Numbered from the stretch's first letter, positions 1-12,870 are shown. The stretch: DNA of 64,000 bases from Datura wrightii (GCA_035772735.1 JASDFA010000008.1:1594501-1658500), one strand, 5' to 3'. The notes: generated by a model not told the origin, from the sequence alone. Numbers and translations: made by a program.

Positions 1-489
1 CGTGGAGTTGCTGATCATTGAGGATTACAATTGGAGTTATCGGGGTGAGCTCCTTGACTGATCTACAGCACCGAACTCCGCTTCATTTATAATTATGTCT
101 TTTCAGTTTTGACAATTGTACTTGTACAATTCAGACTTATATTCACATACTTAACAACTCCTGTATTTATTACATCAGCTCTTGGGTGTACTTCTTTGTA
201 TTCCGCACAGGTTTTTGTTATGAAACGTTGTTATCGACTTAGGCCTCATTTGTTCTCATTACGATTAAAATATCTGAATCTGAATGCTCATCAAATGATT
301 AAGACATTGTCTCTAGATTTGAACAATGAATGATTAGAACTCTTTGTTTTTCAATAATTGAATATGCATGATTTATTTATTTATAAATATATAAATATAC
401 AATTCAAAATAAAAAGTAAATAAATATTTTCTTAAAATAATTTTAATAAAATAAAATTATTAATTGATTAAAAATAAAATATTTATATT
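1..489. other. A/T-rich intergenic DNA, no gene recognised
   Basis: There is no coding pattern: the one 74-codon open frame here has no recognisable motif and unremarkable composition. The first ~60 bases have a G+C-richer texture like the ends of Tekay-type LTRs, but I cannot match them to any LTR in the window. The right half is A/T homopolymer-rich. Confidence 0.5.
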
Positions 490-1010
490 CATTTGTGATG
501 GTGGAGATGGTTTGTAGTGGTGGTGGTGATAATTATTGGTGTTAGTGGCTAGTGATGGTAGTAGTGATAGTTGTGATGATGGAAATAGTTAGTGGTGCAA
601 TGACTGACGAGATGTTGACGGTTGTGATAGTAAAGTTGATTGACATTATTAGTTGGCAGTATTGATGGTGGTGACTGAATAATGCATGGTAATTGATAAT
701 GTGCCAGTGGTAGTTGACAATGGTGCTAGTTGTGATGGTAGAGGTGGTTGGTAGTAGGATTTGTTGTAGGGGTGGTAGTGACTGATAGTGGCGGAGAGAG
801 TAGATATAATTTTAACGATGAAGGTGACCAATATAGTAGCGATTGATAATAGTGGTTGACATCAGTGGTGGTTGCCAGAGGTGATTGTGATGGCAGAGGT
901 GGTTGGTGGAGGTGGAGGTGGTTGATGGTCGGCAATGGTAATGGTGGTTGACAGTGGTGGTTGTGATGACAGAGGTAGAAGGTGGAAGTAGTTAGTGACC
1001 GTGGATAGAA
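490..1010 (+). repeat. G/T-rich low-complexity tract (degenerate GGT/GAT/AGT repeat)
   Basis: About 520 bases are built from short TGG, TGA, TAG and TGT words (e.g. ggtggtggtgat, gatggtagtagtgat) with very little C on the + strand. This is a decayed trinucleotide-type minisatellite with strong strand asymmetry. Open frames read on the - strand (Thr/Pro/His/Ser-rich) are a by-product of the composition. Confidence 0.8.
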
Positions 1011-1904
1011 TACCTATTAATGATATCAAAACTTTGTACATGATCTTAATGATTAAGACATGTTCATATCAAATAAGTGCATAAAGCTTAATATAAACAA
1101 ATACACTTAATGACTTAAGGTTTGAACCATTTAATTTGATACCTCCATTAAGTGCAAACAAATGAAATCTTGAATTCCGTTTTGATGTTACTTTTTGCAT
1201 AATGACTTATTAAATGGACTTAAAAATCGAATTATAATTCGCTAACAGACGTAGGATAAATGCCATCACAACTAATATAATTTTTGGGTCTTGACATTTT
1301 GAGTGTGTCTAATTTATCAACATTTACACATAATAAAGATAAAACTAAAAATGAAATATTAATAGATAATTATATCAATAAAATTTTGAGTAAATAATAA
1401 TGAAATAAAGTTATATAAAATGAATATTGTTATATATTATACAATTATTTGATTTCGATAATAGGGGCTTATACACGGTATACAGTATTATATAATATGA
1501 TACACTTATTGTACACAATATATAAACCTTGTATAAATATGTATATAGTATATAAGAGATGTTGATTCACATTTTTACACATATAAAAAATTATATTTGA
1601 TCTCCTACGAACTTCAACTATGAAACTCCATTAGAAATAAGTCAAATCTTTTTCAAATAACTCCATATTTTAACCACAACTTCAAAATGATACCATCAAC
1701 AAACAATGATCATCAAGTATTGGCCATTCTTCATTTATTTTCTTCATCGTACGAGCCACAGAGCTTTTCTCTAGCTCTATCACCCTCAACTCTAACCTAT
1801 CGTGCCGTGTAGTGGCTTGCCTATGTTATATAGCCACAAACTCTGGTAGAGGTGACAAGGCCTTGTCAATGGCCCAACTCACAAATATGAGGAGCTACCT
1901 TGGT
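1011..1904. other. A/T-rich intergenic DNA, no gene recognised
   Basis: No gene is seen. 1040-1160 contains phrases such as cttaatgattaagaca and cattaagtgcaaac, which resemble worn DNA-transposon ends, but no pair of ends or target duplication could be fixed. 1430-1560 is rich in tata/gtatac words. The right limit is where similarity to the E3 LTR begins. Confidence 0.5.
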
Positions 1905-3341
1905 GGTACGAGTCATATTGTGAGTCGTGATAAACTTCAGAATGATTGCTCATGATACCGGCCAAGTACGACTCCTAGTACAAGCTATACTATCCTGGTA
2001 TGAGTCATACCAGAGTAGTCATGGAAAACTTCAAAAGGATGCACTCTGATCACTCTCCTAGTACGGGTAGCAACTACGATCCGTGATAACTACCTATGAC
2101 CCATACCAAGGAGCCATGGTAAAGTTTAGAAAGAAGGTGGAATGGCAGATATCATGGTACGAGAGGAAACCACGAGTCTTAAGAGCAAGGTACAAGTCGT
2201 ACCAAGACACTCATGAAATTATTTAAAGGATGCCAGAAATAATAGGTTTGAACCACGATAGGAATGTACAACTCATAAGAGCATTGTACGAGTCGTACCA
2301 ACTCCCAGCACTCAATCAAATCGCATTGTACGAGTGGAAGTTACGACTCGTATGATCAAGTTACGAGTCGTAGGAGAAGGTGACAGAAGTTAATTAGTTT
2401 CCCTATTAATTTAGGAAAGGTTTCTAATTATTTGTACAAATACTTTTCTAGGTTATTTTTGTTAGAGGACGAATACTTTAAGGGAATGAATTCAACTTTT
2501 TGGGAGATTTTTCTTGAGTTTTCCAATATTCTTGTAGTTTACTTCATTGTTCTTGAATTGGTCAAAGTTGAAATTTTCAATAATCAAGTGGGTTTTTATT
2601 TTAATCCTTATTGTAAGTTCTTAATTATATTTTCTTCGATGAATGTTAATTCTTCGCTTACAATCATGAGAGGCTAAAACCTCCACAACTAGTATTGTGA
2701 GAACCATGGTGAATTAACTAACTAGGGATTGCATGAAGTGATTTTAAACCAATATGATTGCTTGTATTGTCTTCTCTTCATCTTAAACGTTTCTTAATGG
2801 AGCACAACATCAGGACTTGCCGAATTCTCTACTTGCTTGAACCTAGAGAAGTAGAGATTAGAAAAAGAGAAAACGACATATCCTTGAATTTTATGGTTCA
2901 TTATATAACTTGAGTTGCAGTTGCAGGTTAGTTAATTTGAAACAAATTAATAACGGTTAAAGTGAAATCACTCAAGAGACCTAACCTGGTGATTAAGTAT
3001 AGTCATCGAATAGGGGCGAACCAATTGTTTGGATAAACTTATGTTATCAGTTCTACTAGCTAAATATTGGAATAGATCAAAAGTGTAAAATTTGAAGTAG
3101 TTATGAACCCATGGGGAACACTTCCCTAGTTAATTGCATCAACTTCATAACAACTTCAATCTTCAATACTATTCTATGTTTCATTCTTTAAAATCCCCCT
3201 TTAGGAAATAATTAAACTAATAGCGTAAATACTAGAATTATTCTATATCCTGACCATATTCCTTGTGGGATCAACCCCAAGGGTTCTTTATTAACAACGT
3301 TCCTGTCATACTTTTATAGAGGTGTGATTTGAGCATTATCA
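1905..3341 (+). repeat. E3 5' LTR (truncated at its outer end)
   Basis: It aligns along its length with 32133-33542, sharing for example the stretches around gtgagtcgtgataaactt and the ending gcattatca. Relative to the right LTR the first ~190 bp are absent. 1905-2390 is dense in short words of the type tacgagtcgta / tacgactcgta. It ends five bases before the primer binding site. Confidence 0.8.
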
Positions 3342-3345
3342 AAAG

Positions 3346-3362
3346 TGGTGCTGTTGCCGGAG
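3346..3362 (+). promoter_or_regulatory. E3 primer binding site, tRNA-Asp type, degenerate
   Basis: tggtgctgttgccggag matches the complement of the plant tRNA-Asp 3' end (tggcgccgttgccgggg) with three substitutions. It lies directly after the LTR end and identifies the strand of the element. tRNA-Asp priming is usual for Athila-type elements. Confidence 0.75.
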
Positions 3363-3530
3363 GATATGGGTTAGGATTAGATTAATTGCTTGTTTTTAAA
3401 TTTTAGTCATTATTTTCTTATTTACGTCTTTCTTTTGTTTTTGTTCTATTTAGGTTACAGCAAGGAAACCCTAACCTCTGTATGCACCAGGATGGAGGAT
3501 GTGAGACTGCTAGCGTTTCTGATGGCATAA

Positions 3531-3973
3531 TTGAGTGCTGAGACATTGGCAGTCGTGCTAATGAATTATGATGGGGATGATGTTCAAGGGTACGCAGAGA
3601 TGGTCAATGTCCTAGAGGGAATGGGGTCCTACAACTTTAAGACAAAGAAGTTGGACCTTGACTTAAAGAACACGGCAACCCCTCCAGCAAAATCGTCAGT
3701 CGAGGTACCACCAGTTTTGGAGCTTAAATCTCTACCCCCACATTTGAAATATGCTTTTCTGAGGGAGAACAACACCTTTCCAGTGATTATAGCAGCAGAT
3801 CTTATAGACTGGCAAGTGGAGGCCCTGGTTTCAGTATTTGAGGAGATACATAAAGTCAATTGGGTGAACCATTACTAACATTATCGGTATTCCCCTGGCA
3901 TTTGCACCCACAAAATCGAACTTGAGTTGAACTGTGTACCGAGAATAGAGCACCAGAGATGATTGAATCTACC
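3531..3973 (+). pseudogene. E3 pol fragment: protease-to-RT linker
   Basis: The 115-codon open frame contains the segment LPPHLKYAFL followed by PVIIAADL, the conserved linker between protease and reverse transcriptase in Athila polyproteins; the same linker is at 16490-16570 in E1 (LPPHLKYIFL, PVIISADL). After the stop at 3878 similarity continues in another frame to about 3970 (the start of RT), showing a frameshift. Upstream, gag and protease are missing: the frame begins about 170 bp after the primer site. The fragment is cut at 3973 by the left end of E2; RT resumes only at 25166, with several hundred bases of RT lost. Confidence 0.7.
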
Positions 3974-6246
3974 TGTCACACCCCGAGCCTACACCCTGGG
4001 TGTAACACGGTACTTGAAGCCACAAGTGACCCCAAGTCAACCCCTGGTCTAACTGCAGCAACTAACGATGCTGGGTCTGAGAACCTGCAACTGTATCATG
4101 AAACGATACAGCATAAAAGTATGCGTCAGTACTTTGAATGTACTAAGTAAGTGGGAGAAACATAACTGAAAATAAAGTCTGAGCTGAAATGACACGCAAT
4201 GACCAACAGGTAAGCTGAACTAAACTACTGATATAATCTGGAATGGTCAAGATGACCCTGTCTGATGGTCAATGACGTGCCCTAAGTCTAAAACCCTGAG
4301 GCTGAGATACCGTACTAAACTAAGTTAAACTGAGGACGAGAACTGAACTGAGATGCTTATTATGTACTGGACTAGACTGACTAGTGGGAGAGTCTGTAAC
4401 CGACATATAACCACGTGATCTAGATGTGGAGTCCGATGTATACAACCCACTGGTAGGACCCAATATACCTTGCCAGGGTATAAAGGCATGAACTGAGTGA
4501 TCACAAAAGTCTAGGGTTGATCAAGCCAAGTAATACCATAACCTACGCTGGCAACATAGTTCTGGGAACTTGGGTGTGCTGGAACCCCGTCCCGCTCGGT
4601 GTTAAGTTCTACTCCTACTGGAAAACTGAACTACTAAACTAATAGCTCAAAACTGGGGCCCAAGACTAGTCAGGGACGTATAACTGCACGTACCCTAAGA
4701 GTCTTATCGGACCAGATTTTGAAACTGGGTTCTAGACTGGTCAAAGCTGCTTATCTGGAAGTGTTGTGACCGTCTAAGAACAAGCTAAAACTGAACTGGG
4801 GTCCTGGGGCTGGTCAGAGCTATATACTAAAATGTCATGACCGACTAATGGACCAAAAACTACAATCTGGGTCTGATTCTGATAACTGAGAGGCACCACT
4901 GACACCTCAAAATAAGACTGAAGTCAAACTGATCAGTTGATAATTTTCTGAATATCACTGAGGATTCTAGCATTCTGACTGAGATTAAACTGATATGATT
5001 CTGGAGAGATTCTAGTTCTAACTGGTCTGGACTACTAGCAGCTAATAGAGAATTTAACTTATCCCAACAGTATGAGAATTTCATAATATAGAGAAATTTC
5101 AAGAATTATAGGAATTCCATTCAACGAACTAAAATCATTTTGATTCATGAGATATTTACCCAACACATACGTATAGCAAGAAATTCTAGGAATTCAATCC
5201 AAAGCATTCTTCATTCACAACAAGGAATTTAACAAGCAAAATCATTACTCGAAAAATTAGGGCTTAAATTCACCTTTTGTATGAACACTGAAAATTTGAT
5301 AAGGAATTTATGGGGATCATATCAACAATATATATAAACATTTTTCTAAGTGAAATTAACGAAAATAAACATGAATACTCTTCCTATTAGAAAGCTCAGG
5401 GCTTAAAACTGATAGAAGAAATTGAGGAGGATTTTAAGGACACAAGGGAAGAACAATCTCCTTGCTGAAACTCCACATACCTGGTGAAGAAACCTGGAGA
5501 ATTTGCTTGAGAGTTGAAGAGAAAAGTTCAGCCCTAGCCCTTTCTCTGAAATACTCTAAGAGAGAAGTCTATGATGTATCTCTGAGGATTAACGTGAGAA
5601 TGAGGGGAGGAACCGTCCAAACCCTATAATAAGTCTGAAACTAGGTTCAAAACGATGTAGTTTAAAGCTTAGGTGAATAGTACTTTACTAAATAGCCCTT
5701 AGTAGTTCGCTGGGAAAAACTATTAGGTGCCCCTAACGGGTGACCTAACGAGTCGTGGTGACTGACCACTACTCGTGGTCACTCCCGTCAGGTACACTAC
5801 CTGGAATCCTTAGTAGGTCACCACAAGGGACCCAACAAGTTTTTATCTATGACAACGACTCGTGGTCACCATTCGTGGACCACACTGTCTCATTTTGGAG
5901 ATTTTATGCTAAGTCCCATAACGAGTCACTTAACGAGTCATTGCCACAGGTGACGACTTGTTTCACCCACTCATTGAGTACACTAGTCAACTAAAACATT
6001 CCCAACTCAGGCCTCACCACGAGTGACTTAATGGGTCTATGGTCAGTGACCACGACTCGTGACGTCCTTCGTTAGGTACACTGCCTCCCTCCTTTACATT
6101 AACCAGCCTTCTCCTCACGGCTCACCTTTCGAGTCGCGAGGTTACGTGACGACTCGTCAGGTGGGCCGTCCTGCAATATTTCTGTAGTTTTCCAGATTTC
6201 CTGCTTTATTCCCTGAAATTGGATTTTGAGTTTTCAGGGCGTTACA
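3974..6246 (-). repeat. E2 3' LTR (2273 bp)
   Basis: Read on the - strand it starts TGTAACGCCC and ends GGGTGTGACA, with a purine-rich tract just upstream (6247-6260 on +). It lacks about 290 bp present in the other LTR (11382-11680). The E1 insertion site is present in empty form at 4766-4770 (gtgac). 5700-6140 carries many copies of acgagtc/gactcgt words, often next to ggtgac or ggtcac. Confidence 0.88.
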
Positions 6247-6260
6247 ATATCTCCCCTTTG
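6247..6260 (-). promoter_or_regulatory. E2 polypurine tract
   Basis: On the - strand this reads caaaggggagatat directly before the 3' LTR. It is the expected plus-strand primer of the element. Confidence 0.65.
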
Positions 6261-6491
6261 TAAACATTCGTCCTCGAATCTTAGAAAACACACAGGAAGC
6301 AAAAAATAACAATAAAAACCTTCAAATACTGCTCATTTAACTCCAACTCTGACGGAATGACTATCTCCGTTTCAAAATACATATCTGAACTGAGTTTACT
6401 TATCATACATACATTCAAAAACATAAAAGACACTTGAACATCTAAACTGAGTCATGAAACTGAACTGAGTTCTAGGGTCATAGCGAATATG

Positions 6492-9400
6492 TCAAGTTGC
6501 ACTGGAGTCGGTAGGGAACAAGTGCGGGTAGTTGGCCATAATATCTGCTTCGGCCTCCCACGTAACTCCTTCAACCTGCTGATTTCTCCATAAGACTTTG
6601 ACTGAAACTATTTCCTTGTTCCTCAGCTTACCCACCTGACGGTCAAGGATCTGGACTAGTACTTCTTCATATGAGAGACTATCTTTTATCCCTACGTTGT
6701 CCAATGGCACAACTGAGGTTGGATCTCCGATGCACTTCTTCAAAAGTGACACATGGAAAACTAGATGCACAACTGCTAGTTTCGAAGGTAACTCTAGCTC
6801 ATAGGCTACCTTGCCGATATGCCTTAAAATTCTATAAGGTCCCACATACCTCGAACTGAGCTTCCCTTTCTTTCCAAACCTCATTACCCCTTTCATGGGT
6901 GAAATTTTCAGGTACACCCAGTCATAAACTGCAAATTCCAATTCTCTTCTCCGCACATTGGCATAAGATTTCTAGCGGCTCTAAGTTGTTTTCAACCTCT
7001 CTCGGATAAGCTGAACTTTCTGCATTGCCTCATGAACCGAGTCTAGCCCTATCAAGGTGGCTTCACCAACTTCAAACCACCCTATAGGAGATTATATCTT
7101 CTACCATACAATGCTTCAAATGGGGCCATCTGGATGCTAGAATGGTAGTTGTTGTTGTACGCAAACTCGATAAGAGGAAGATGGTCATTCCAATTACCCT
7201 TAAAATCGATCGAGTACGCTCTTAGAATATCTTCTAGAGTCTGAATAGTCCGCTCAGCTTGCCCATCTGTCTGCGGGTGAAAAGTTGTACTAAGCTTGAC
7301 GTGAATGCCAAGTCCCTTCTGAAAAGACTTCTAGAAATGGGAGGTGAACTGGGTACCCCTGTCAGAAATAATAGCCAAGGGCACCCTATGCAGTCTAACC
7401 AGCTCCCGAATATAACGTTTAGAATAATCCTCGGCTGAATCTGTGGTTTTAACTGGGAGGAAATGTGTTGACTTCGTCATTCGGTCTACTATTACCCAGA
7501 TTGAGTCATGTTGTCGATGAGTCCAAGGTAAACCCGTAATGAAGTCCATATTTACTTCTTCCCACTTCCATATGGCTATGCTGATATCCTGGGTCATACC
7601 TCCTAGTGTCTAGTGTTCTACTTTCACCTGCTGGCAATTCGGGCACTTAGCTACAAATCCGAACAATGACTCTCTTTAAGCCATTCCACCAGTAAATATC
7701 CCGCAAATTGCGGTACATTTTGGTAGCATCGGGGTGAATGGTGTATCTCGAGTTGTGTGCTTCAGCCAGTATTTGCTGTCTCAACTCACCAACATCCGGC
7801 ACGCATAATCTACCCTAGTAATGAAGCACGCCATCCCCCCCTTGGGAGAAAGCCTCAACCTCCTTTTTGAGGACTGCTTCTTTAAGTTTAAGTAGAAATA
7901 GATCTTCATCTTGTCTGGACTTAACTTCTACTACCAAGGATGAATCTGACCCGCTTTGCATTACCACGCCACCTTCAGCTGAATCCACCAATTGCACCCC
8001 TAACCGGGCTAGCCTGTGAACTTCTTTCGCTAGCTCCCTCAATGTGAGCTACACTTCCCATAGACCGCCTGCTTAGGGCGTCAGCCACCACTGGCCTTAC
8101 CTAGATGATACAACACACTCATGTCATAATCCTTTAGCAGTTCCAACCATCGTCTCTGACGCAAGTTTAAGTCCTTTTGGATGAACACATACTGAAGGCT
8201 CTTGTGATCTGTGAACACATCCACGTGAGCGCCGTGTAAGTAGTGTCTCTATACTTTTAACACGAATACCACCGCTGCCAACTCCAAGTCATGAGTTGGA
8301 TAATTCTTCTCATGGACTTTGAGCTTTCTAGAGGCATAGACTATCACTTTGCCCTGCTGCATCAAAACGCAACAAAGTCCAACTTTGGAGGCATCACAAT
8401 ACACAACTAACCCATCTGATCCTTTCGGTAAGATTAACACTAGAGCTTTAGTGAGTCGAGTCTTCAACTCTTGGAAACTCTTCTCACACTCGTCTGACCA
8501 CTGGAATTTCACCTTATTTTGAGTTAACTTGGTTAGAGGAAAAGCTATGGAGGAGAAACCTCCCATAAACCGTCGGCAATAACCCGCTAAGCCCAGAAAA
8601 CTCCTGATTTCAGTAGGAGAGGTAGGTCTGGGCCAATCCTTCACTGCAGCTATCTTATGAGGATCTACTTGTGTCCCTTCTCATGAGACCACATGACCTA
8701 AGAACGTCACAGCCTTCAACCAGAATTCACACTTGCTAAACTTGGCAAACAAATGGCGGTCCCTGAGTGTTTGTAGCACTATCCTTAGGTGATCTGCAAG
8801 CTCTTCCTCATTTCTGGAGTATACCAGAATGTCTTCGATAAATACAATGACGAACATATCTAGCTACTGCTTAAATACCCTATTCATCAAATCCATGAAG
8901 GCTGCAAGGGCATTTGTGAGTCCAAAGGACATCACCACAAACTCATAGTGACCATACCAAGTTCTGAATGCTGTTTTCGGTATGTCACACTCTCTGACCC
9001 TTAACTGATGGTATCCTGACCTAAGATCGATCTTGGAGAAACAACTGTCTCCCTAAAGCTGGTCGAATAGGTCATCAATTCTATGTAAGGGATATCTGTT
9101 CTTGACTGTGACTTTGTTCAGCTAACGGTAATCTATGCACATTCTGAGGGTACCGTCTTTCTTACGTATGAATAACACTAGAGCACCCCAGGGAGAGATG
9201 CTGGGTCTGATAAAACCCTTGTCAAGAAGATCTTTTAGCTTCTCCTTCAACTCCTTAAGCTCATCTAGAGCCATTATGTAAGGAGGGATAGAGATGGGTT
9301 GAGTATCTGGGAGGAGATCTATTCCGAAGTCTATTTCCTGTTCAGGGGGAACTCCAGGAAGATCCTCAGGAAATACATCTGGGAACTTACTGACAACTAG

Positions 9401-9883
9401 AACTGACTGAATGGTTGGGGTCTCATAGTTGGAATCCTTGACTCGAACCAGATGATATAGACATCCTTTGGAAATGATTTTTTGAGCCTTAAGGTAGGAA
9501 ATAAACCTACCCTTAGGCACTGAACTACTGCCCGACCATTCTAAAACTGGATCATTAGGAAACTGGAATTTGACAACTCTAGTTCTGCAATCAACTGAGG
9601 CATAGTAGGAGTGTAACCAATCCATACCGAGAATAAGGTCGAAGTCGACCATGTCTAGCTCTACGAGATCAGCTGGAATTACTTTGTTCAAGAAGGAAAC
9701 TAGGCAATTTCTATACACCCATCTGGCTCTAACTGACTCACCAACTGGGGTAGAGACTAAGAATGGTTCTGGGAGAACCTCTGGACTTATACTGAGCTGA
9801 ACTACTACATACGGAGTTACGAAGGAAAGAGTAGCTCCTATATCTAAGAGGGCATATATGTCTAGATGGAAGAGACGTAACAT
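6492..9883 (-). pseudogene. E2 pol: protease, RT, RNase H, integrase, chromodomain (broken)
   Basis: Read right to left. Protease lies near 9860 (LLDIGATLSFVTPYVV, with Ile at the residue after the catalytic Asp where Ser, Thr or Pro is usual). RT spans about 9300-8700, with a TAG at about 9120 just after CIDYR and a mutated catalytic box FIEDIL near 8845 in place of the usual double Asp. RNase H spans about 8500-8100 (VVYCDASK, TDHKSLQY). Integrase has its first Asp in MDFITGLP (~7540) and second in ISDRGTQF (~7350). 6956-6492 encodes the GPY/F module (SSRYVGPYRIL) and a C-terminal chromodomain (VLWRNQQVEGVTWEAE). At least six stops or frameshifts separate these open pieces. The chromodomain places the element in the chromoviruses, and the protein texture suggests Tekay/Del. 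Confidence 0.88.
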
Positions 9884-9959
9884 AACAGTAACTACATTAG
9901 GTGAGCTTTCTTGGTCCTGACGAGAAGATAGAGCATAGAAACAATTTTGGCACTGACCG

Positions 9960-11088
9960 CCATCTGTACCTGCTATGTTAGCCTATTGGGCTAGTCGACC
10001 TACTAGAGTTGATGATGCGTTAGATTGTGGTCTCCTTCGCCCCGCTGACGGGCACTCCCTAAGCCTGTGTCCAAGCTGTCCACACCCAAAGCAGCCCTCT
10101 CGTCCCTGAAGGCATTCTCCTGGGTGATTCCTACCACACTTGGGACAAGCTGGATACTTGTTGTTGGCACTAAAACTCTGTGACTGAGAGCCAGATGCTC
10201 TGCCCCTCCCATCCTGTCGGGACCGAAAGGTTGGAGCACTGGTTGAGCTGTGTGTTGGGGCTCTCTGTTGTTGTTGCTGTTATGGGCGGCTACTACTGCC
10301 AGATTTCTGATGGCCATAGTCTGAATGACCAATTCTTTCATGCTTGTTCTTACGCTCCTTATCTTTCAGCTTCTCTGCCTCAATTTGTTGGGCATAAGTA
10401 GTTAGGCTAGAGAGGTCCACATCCTTGATCAGCATCGCGGTCCTGCACTCCTTGAGGACCAGATTAGATACTCCATTAACGAATTTCATCATACGATCCC
10501 TTGGCTCGGCCACAATCTCTGGAGCATACTTTGATAGTCTAGTAAACTTCACAGCATACTCCTCACTGTACAGTTGCCCTGCCATAGGTTCATAAACTCT
10601 GCCATCTTAGCCTCCCTCAGCTCCCGAGGGAAAAATCTATCCAGGAAAGCTGTGTGGAACTCCTCCCACTCCACCGGTCTTGCTCCCGCTAGCCGCCCCT
10701 CCTTCCACTGCTCATACCAAACTTGGGCTACCCCTTTAAGATGATAGGCAACCAGGTCAGTACTCTAGGAGGAGCTGACACCCATAATACGAGTAATCTT
10801 TCAAATCTCATCTATAAACCCTTGTGGGTCCTCTCCCACCTTTGCTATATGAAAATCTGGAGGGTTCATCCAGGTAAAATCCTGCACCCGAGCAGCAGCT
10901 GCAGACCCATTTGTGGCTACTGGAACCACCTGCTGGTTCTCCTGGTTGGTGACTGTTTGAGCTAGCAATTGAATGGCTGCCTTGAATTTGACGGTGGATA
11001 TGGACTCATCCAGAGGTGCTATCGGAGTTGATGGGGCAGGTCTATTGACATTAGCAGCCCTTCTTCCATTATCACATCTGGGAGGCAT
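9960..11088 (-). pseudogene. E2 gag (broken)
   Basis: The start MPPRCDNGRR at 11088 is followed by an open frame to 10801. A second piece, 10585-10280, has the capsid-like FTRLSKYAPEIV and a Glu/Lys-rich tail, and a zinc knuckle of the CX2CX4HX4C type (CFGCGQLGHRLREC) lies near 10090-10045 in another frame. This is the normal gag order for Tekay elements. Frameshifts near 10790 and 10280 and a stop near 9985 break it from protease. It lies ~220 bp inside the 5' LTR, leaving a leader at 11089-11292 where nothing else is seen. Confidence 0.8.
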
Positions 11089-11292
11089 GGTTCACTGAAA
11101 TGAAATAGAGCACTAATTAGAAGGGAATTTCTGGAATTTGGACTTTAACGCACGATAAAGAATATGAACAAAAGGAAATTTTTCCTAATAACATCTCGTA
11201 GCCTCCTCGTCATAAGTGTGGCACGCTTCACACCCATGAAAAGGACTCTACTCGATGCGGCTTTCAAACATTCCGAGGATACTCTAAACCTA

Positions 11293-11306
11293 GGGCCCTG
11301 ATACCA
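11293..11306 (-). promoter_or_regulatory. E2 primer binding site, initiator-Met tRNA type
   Basis: On the - strand this reads tggtatcagggccc, matching the common plant primer site tggtatcagagcc for initiator-Met tRNA with one difference. It lies four bases from the LTR end at 11311 and fixes the element's direction. Confidence 0.75.
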
Positions 11307-11310
11307 AGTT

Positions 11311-12392
11311 TGTCACGCCCCAAGCCTACACCCTAGGCGTAACACGGTACTTGAAGCCACAAGTGACCCCAAGTCAACCTCTGGTCTATCAGTTACTAGC
11401 ATTCTGAGTAAACATGCACAGCGGAACTTTGAAATAATATCATAAAATATTCATGAGAGGTAAGTCTGAAAACATAAAGTTCAAACAATAGAATAATATT
11501 GATAAATCCGAAAATCATATCTGTCTGAAAGTCATCTAATAAAGGAGTTGTTGGGACAAGCCCCCAGCTAACTCTAAGTCTAACTGAAAACTAATACATG
11601 AGTAAAAGAAGGAAAACAGTGCCCTCGAATGATGAGGCCTCACACTTCAACAGCTGCAAAGAAGAATCTAAACTGAGGCAACTAACAGTGTTGGGTCTGA
11701 GAACCTGCAACTGTATCATGAAACGATACAGCATAAAAGTATGCGTCAGTACTTTGAATGTACTAAGTGGGAGAAACATAACTGAAAATAAAGTCTGAGC
11801 TGAAATGACACACAATGACCAATAGTAAAGCTGAAGTAAACTACTGATATAATCTGAAATGGTCAAGATGACCTTGTCTGATGGTCAAGGATGTGCCCTA
11901 AGTCTGAAACCCTAAGGCTGAGATACTGTATTGAACTAAGTTAAAGTGAGGACTAGAACTGAACTGAGTTGCTTATTCTATACTGGACTAGACTGACTAG
12001 TGGGAGAGTTTATAACCGACATAGAACCACATGAGCTAGATGTGGAGTCTGATGTATACACCCCACTGGTAGGACCCAATATACCTTGCTAGGGTATAAA
12101 GGCATGAATTGAGTGATCACAAAAGTTTGGGGCTGATCAAGCCAAGTAATATTGTAACCTACATTGGCAACGTAGTTCAAGGAACCTGGGTGCGCTGGAA
12201 CCCTGGCTTGCTCGGTGTTAAGTTCTACTCCCATTGGAAAACCTAAACTAAACTACTAAGCTGATAGCTCAAAATTGGGGTCCAATACTAGTCAGGGACG
12301 TATAACTGCATGTACCCTAAGAGTCTTATCAGACCAGATTTTGAAACTGGGTTCTTGACTGGTCAGAGCTGCTTATCTGGAAGTGTGGTGAC
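11311..12392 (-). repeat. E2 5' LTR, part 1
   Basis: It starts tgtcacgccc and follows the left LTR closely (compare 4020-4770 with 11685-12392), with an extra ~290 bp near its inner end. It is cut at 12392 by the E1 insertion, whose duplicated target gtgac is 12388-12392. A tandem of ctgag/ctgaac words runs through it. Confidence 0.85.
12388..12392. repeat. E1 target site duplication, left copy (GTGAC)
   Basis: gtgac lies immediately before TGATCTTGGG and is repeated at 24944-24948 directly after the 3' LTR. The empty site ttgtgaccgtctaag is at 4764-4778. Confidence 0.95.
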
Positions 12393-12735
12393 TGATCTTG
12401 GGCAGATTTATATGCCCAAGTGATACTCAAACGTATCATTTTTACCTTGTTTGTTGTGCAATGTGTATATAATATCATGTATTTGGTAATAAAATGCGAA
12501 TTTATACTAACCAACATGATTAGCATTTGTTTTGCAGGATAATGTGATTTTTAAGAGCTAAAATGCGTGTTGGAACTATGTCGGAGTTGGACTTGGATGC
12601 GAGCGTGGAAAAGACCTCGGATGGCATATTTTGCAGAGGCTCCGCGATGGTGCCGTGCCACACTGCCATCGCGATAGGACACTGCCTGGGCAGAAATAAA
12701 AGTGGCAATTTCCAGTGTGCCTGCGCGTCAGCTCC

Positions 12736-12870
12736 GTGGCACGGAGACAGGCCTCCGCGATGGCCTCCGTGCCACGTTGAGGCTAATTATCCGGACCATG
12801 CAATTTCCAGAGAGGGTCCGCGTCCACGCTGTGTCATGGAGGCAGTGCTTCGCGTTGGCCTCCGTGACAC
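12736..12870 (+). promoter_or_regulatory. Twin 40-bp palindromes in the E1 5' LTR promoter
   Basis: gtggcacggag...ctccgtgccac (12736-12775) and gtgtcatggagg...cctccgtgacac (12831-12870) are both exactly 40 bp with 11-12-bp arms, and their starts are 95 bp apart. The second ends 34 bp before the TATA box. The same pair occurs at 23818-23857 and 23913-23952 in the 3' LTR. The position suggests a promoter element, which is inference. Confidence 0.8.

Noticed and set aside
649..935. Thr/Pro/His-rich frames on the - strand
   Set aside because: By-product of the low-complexity G/T tract.
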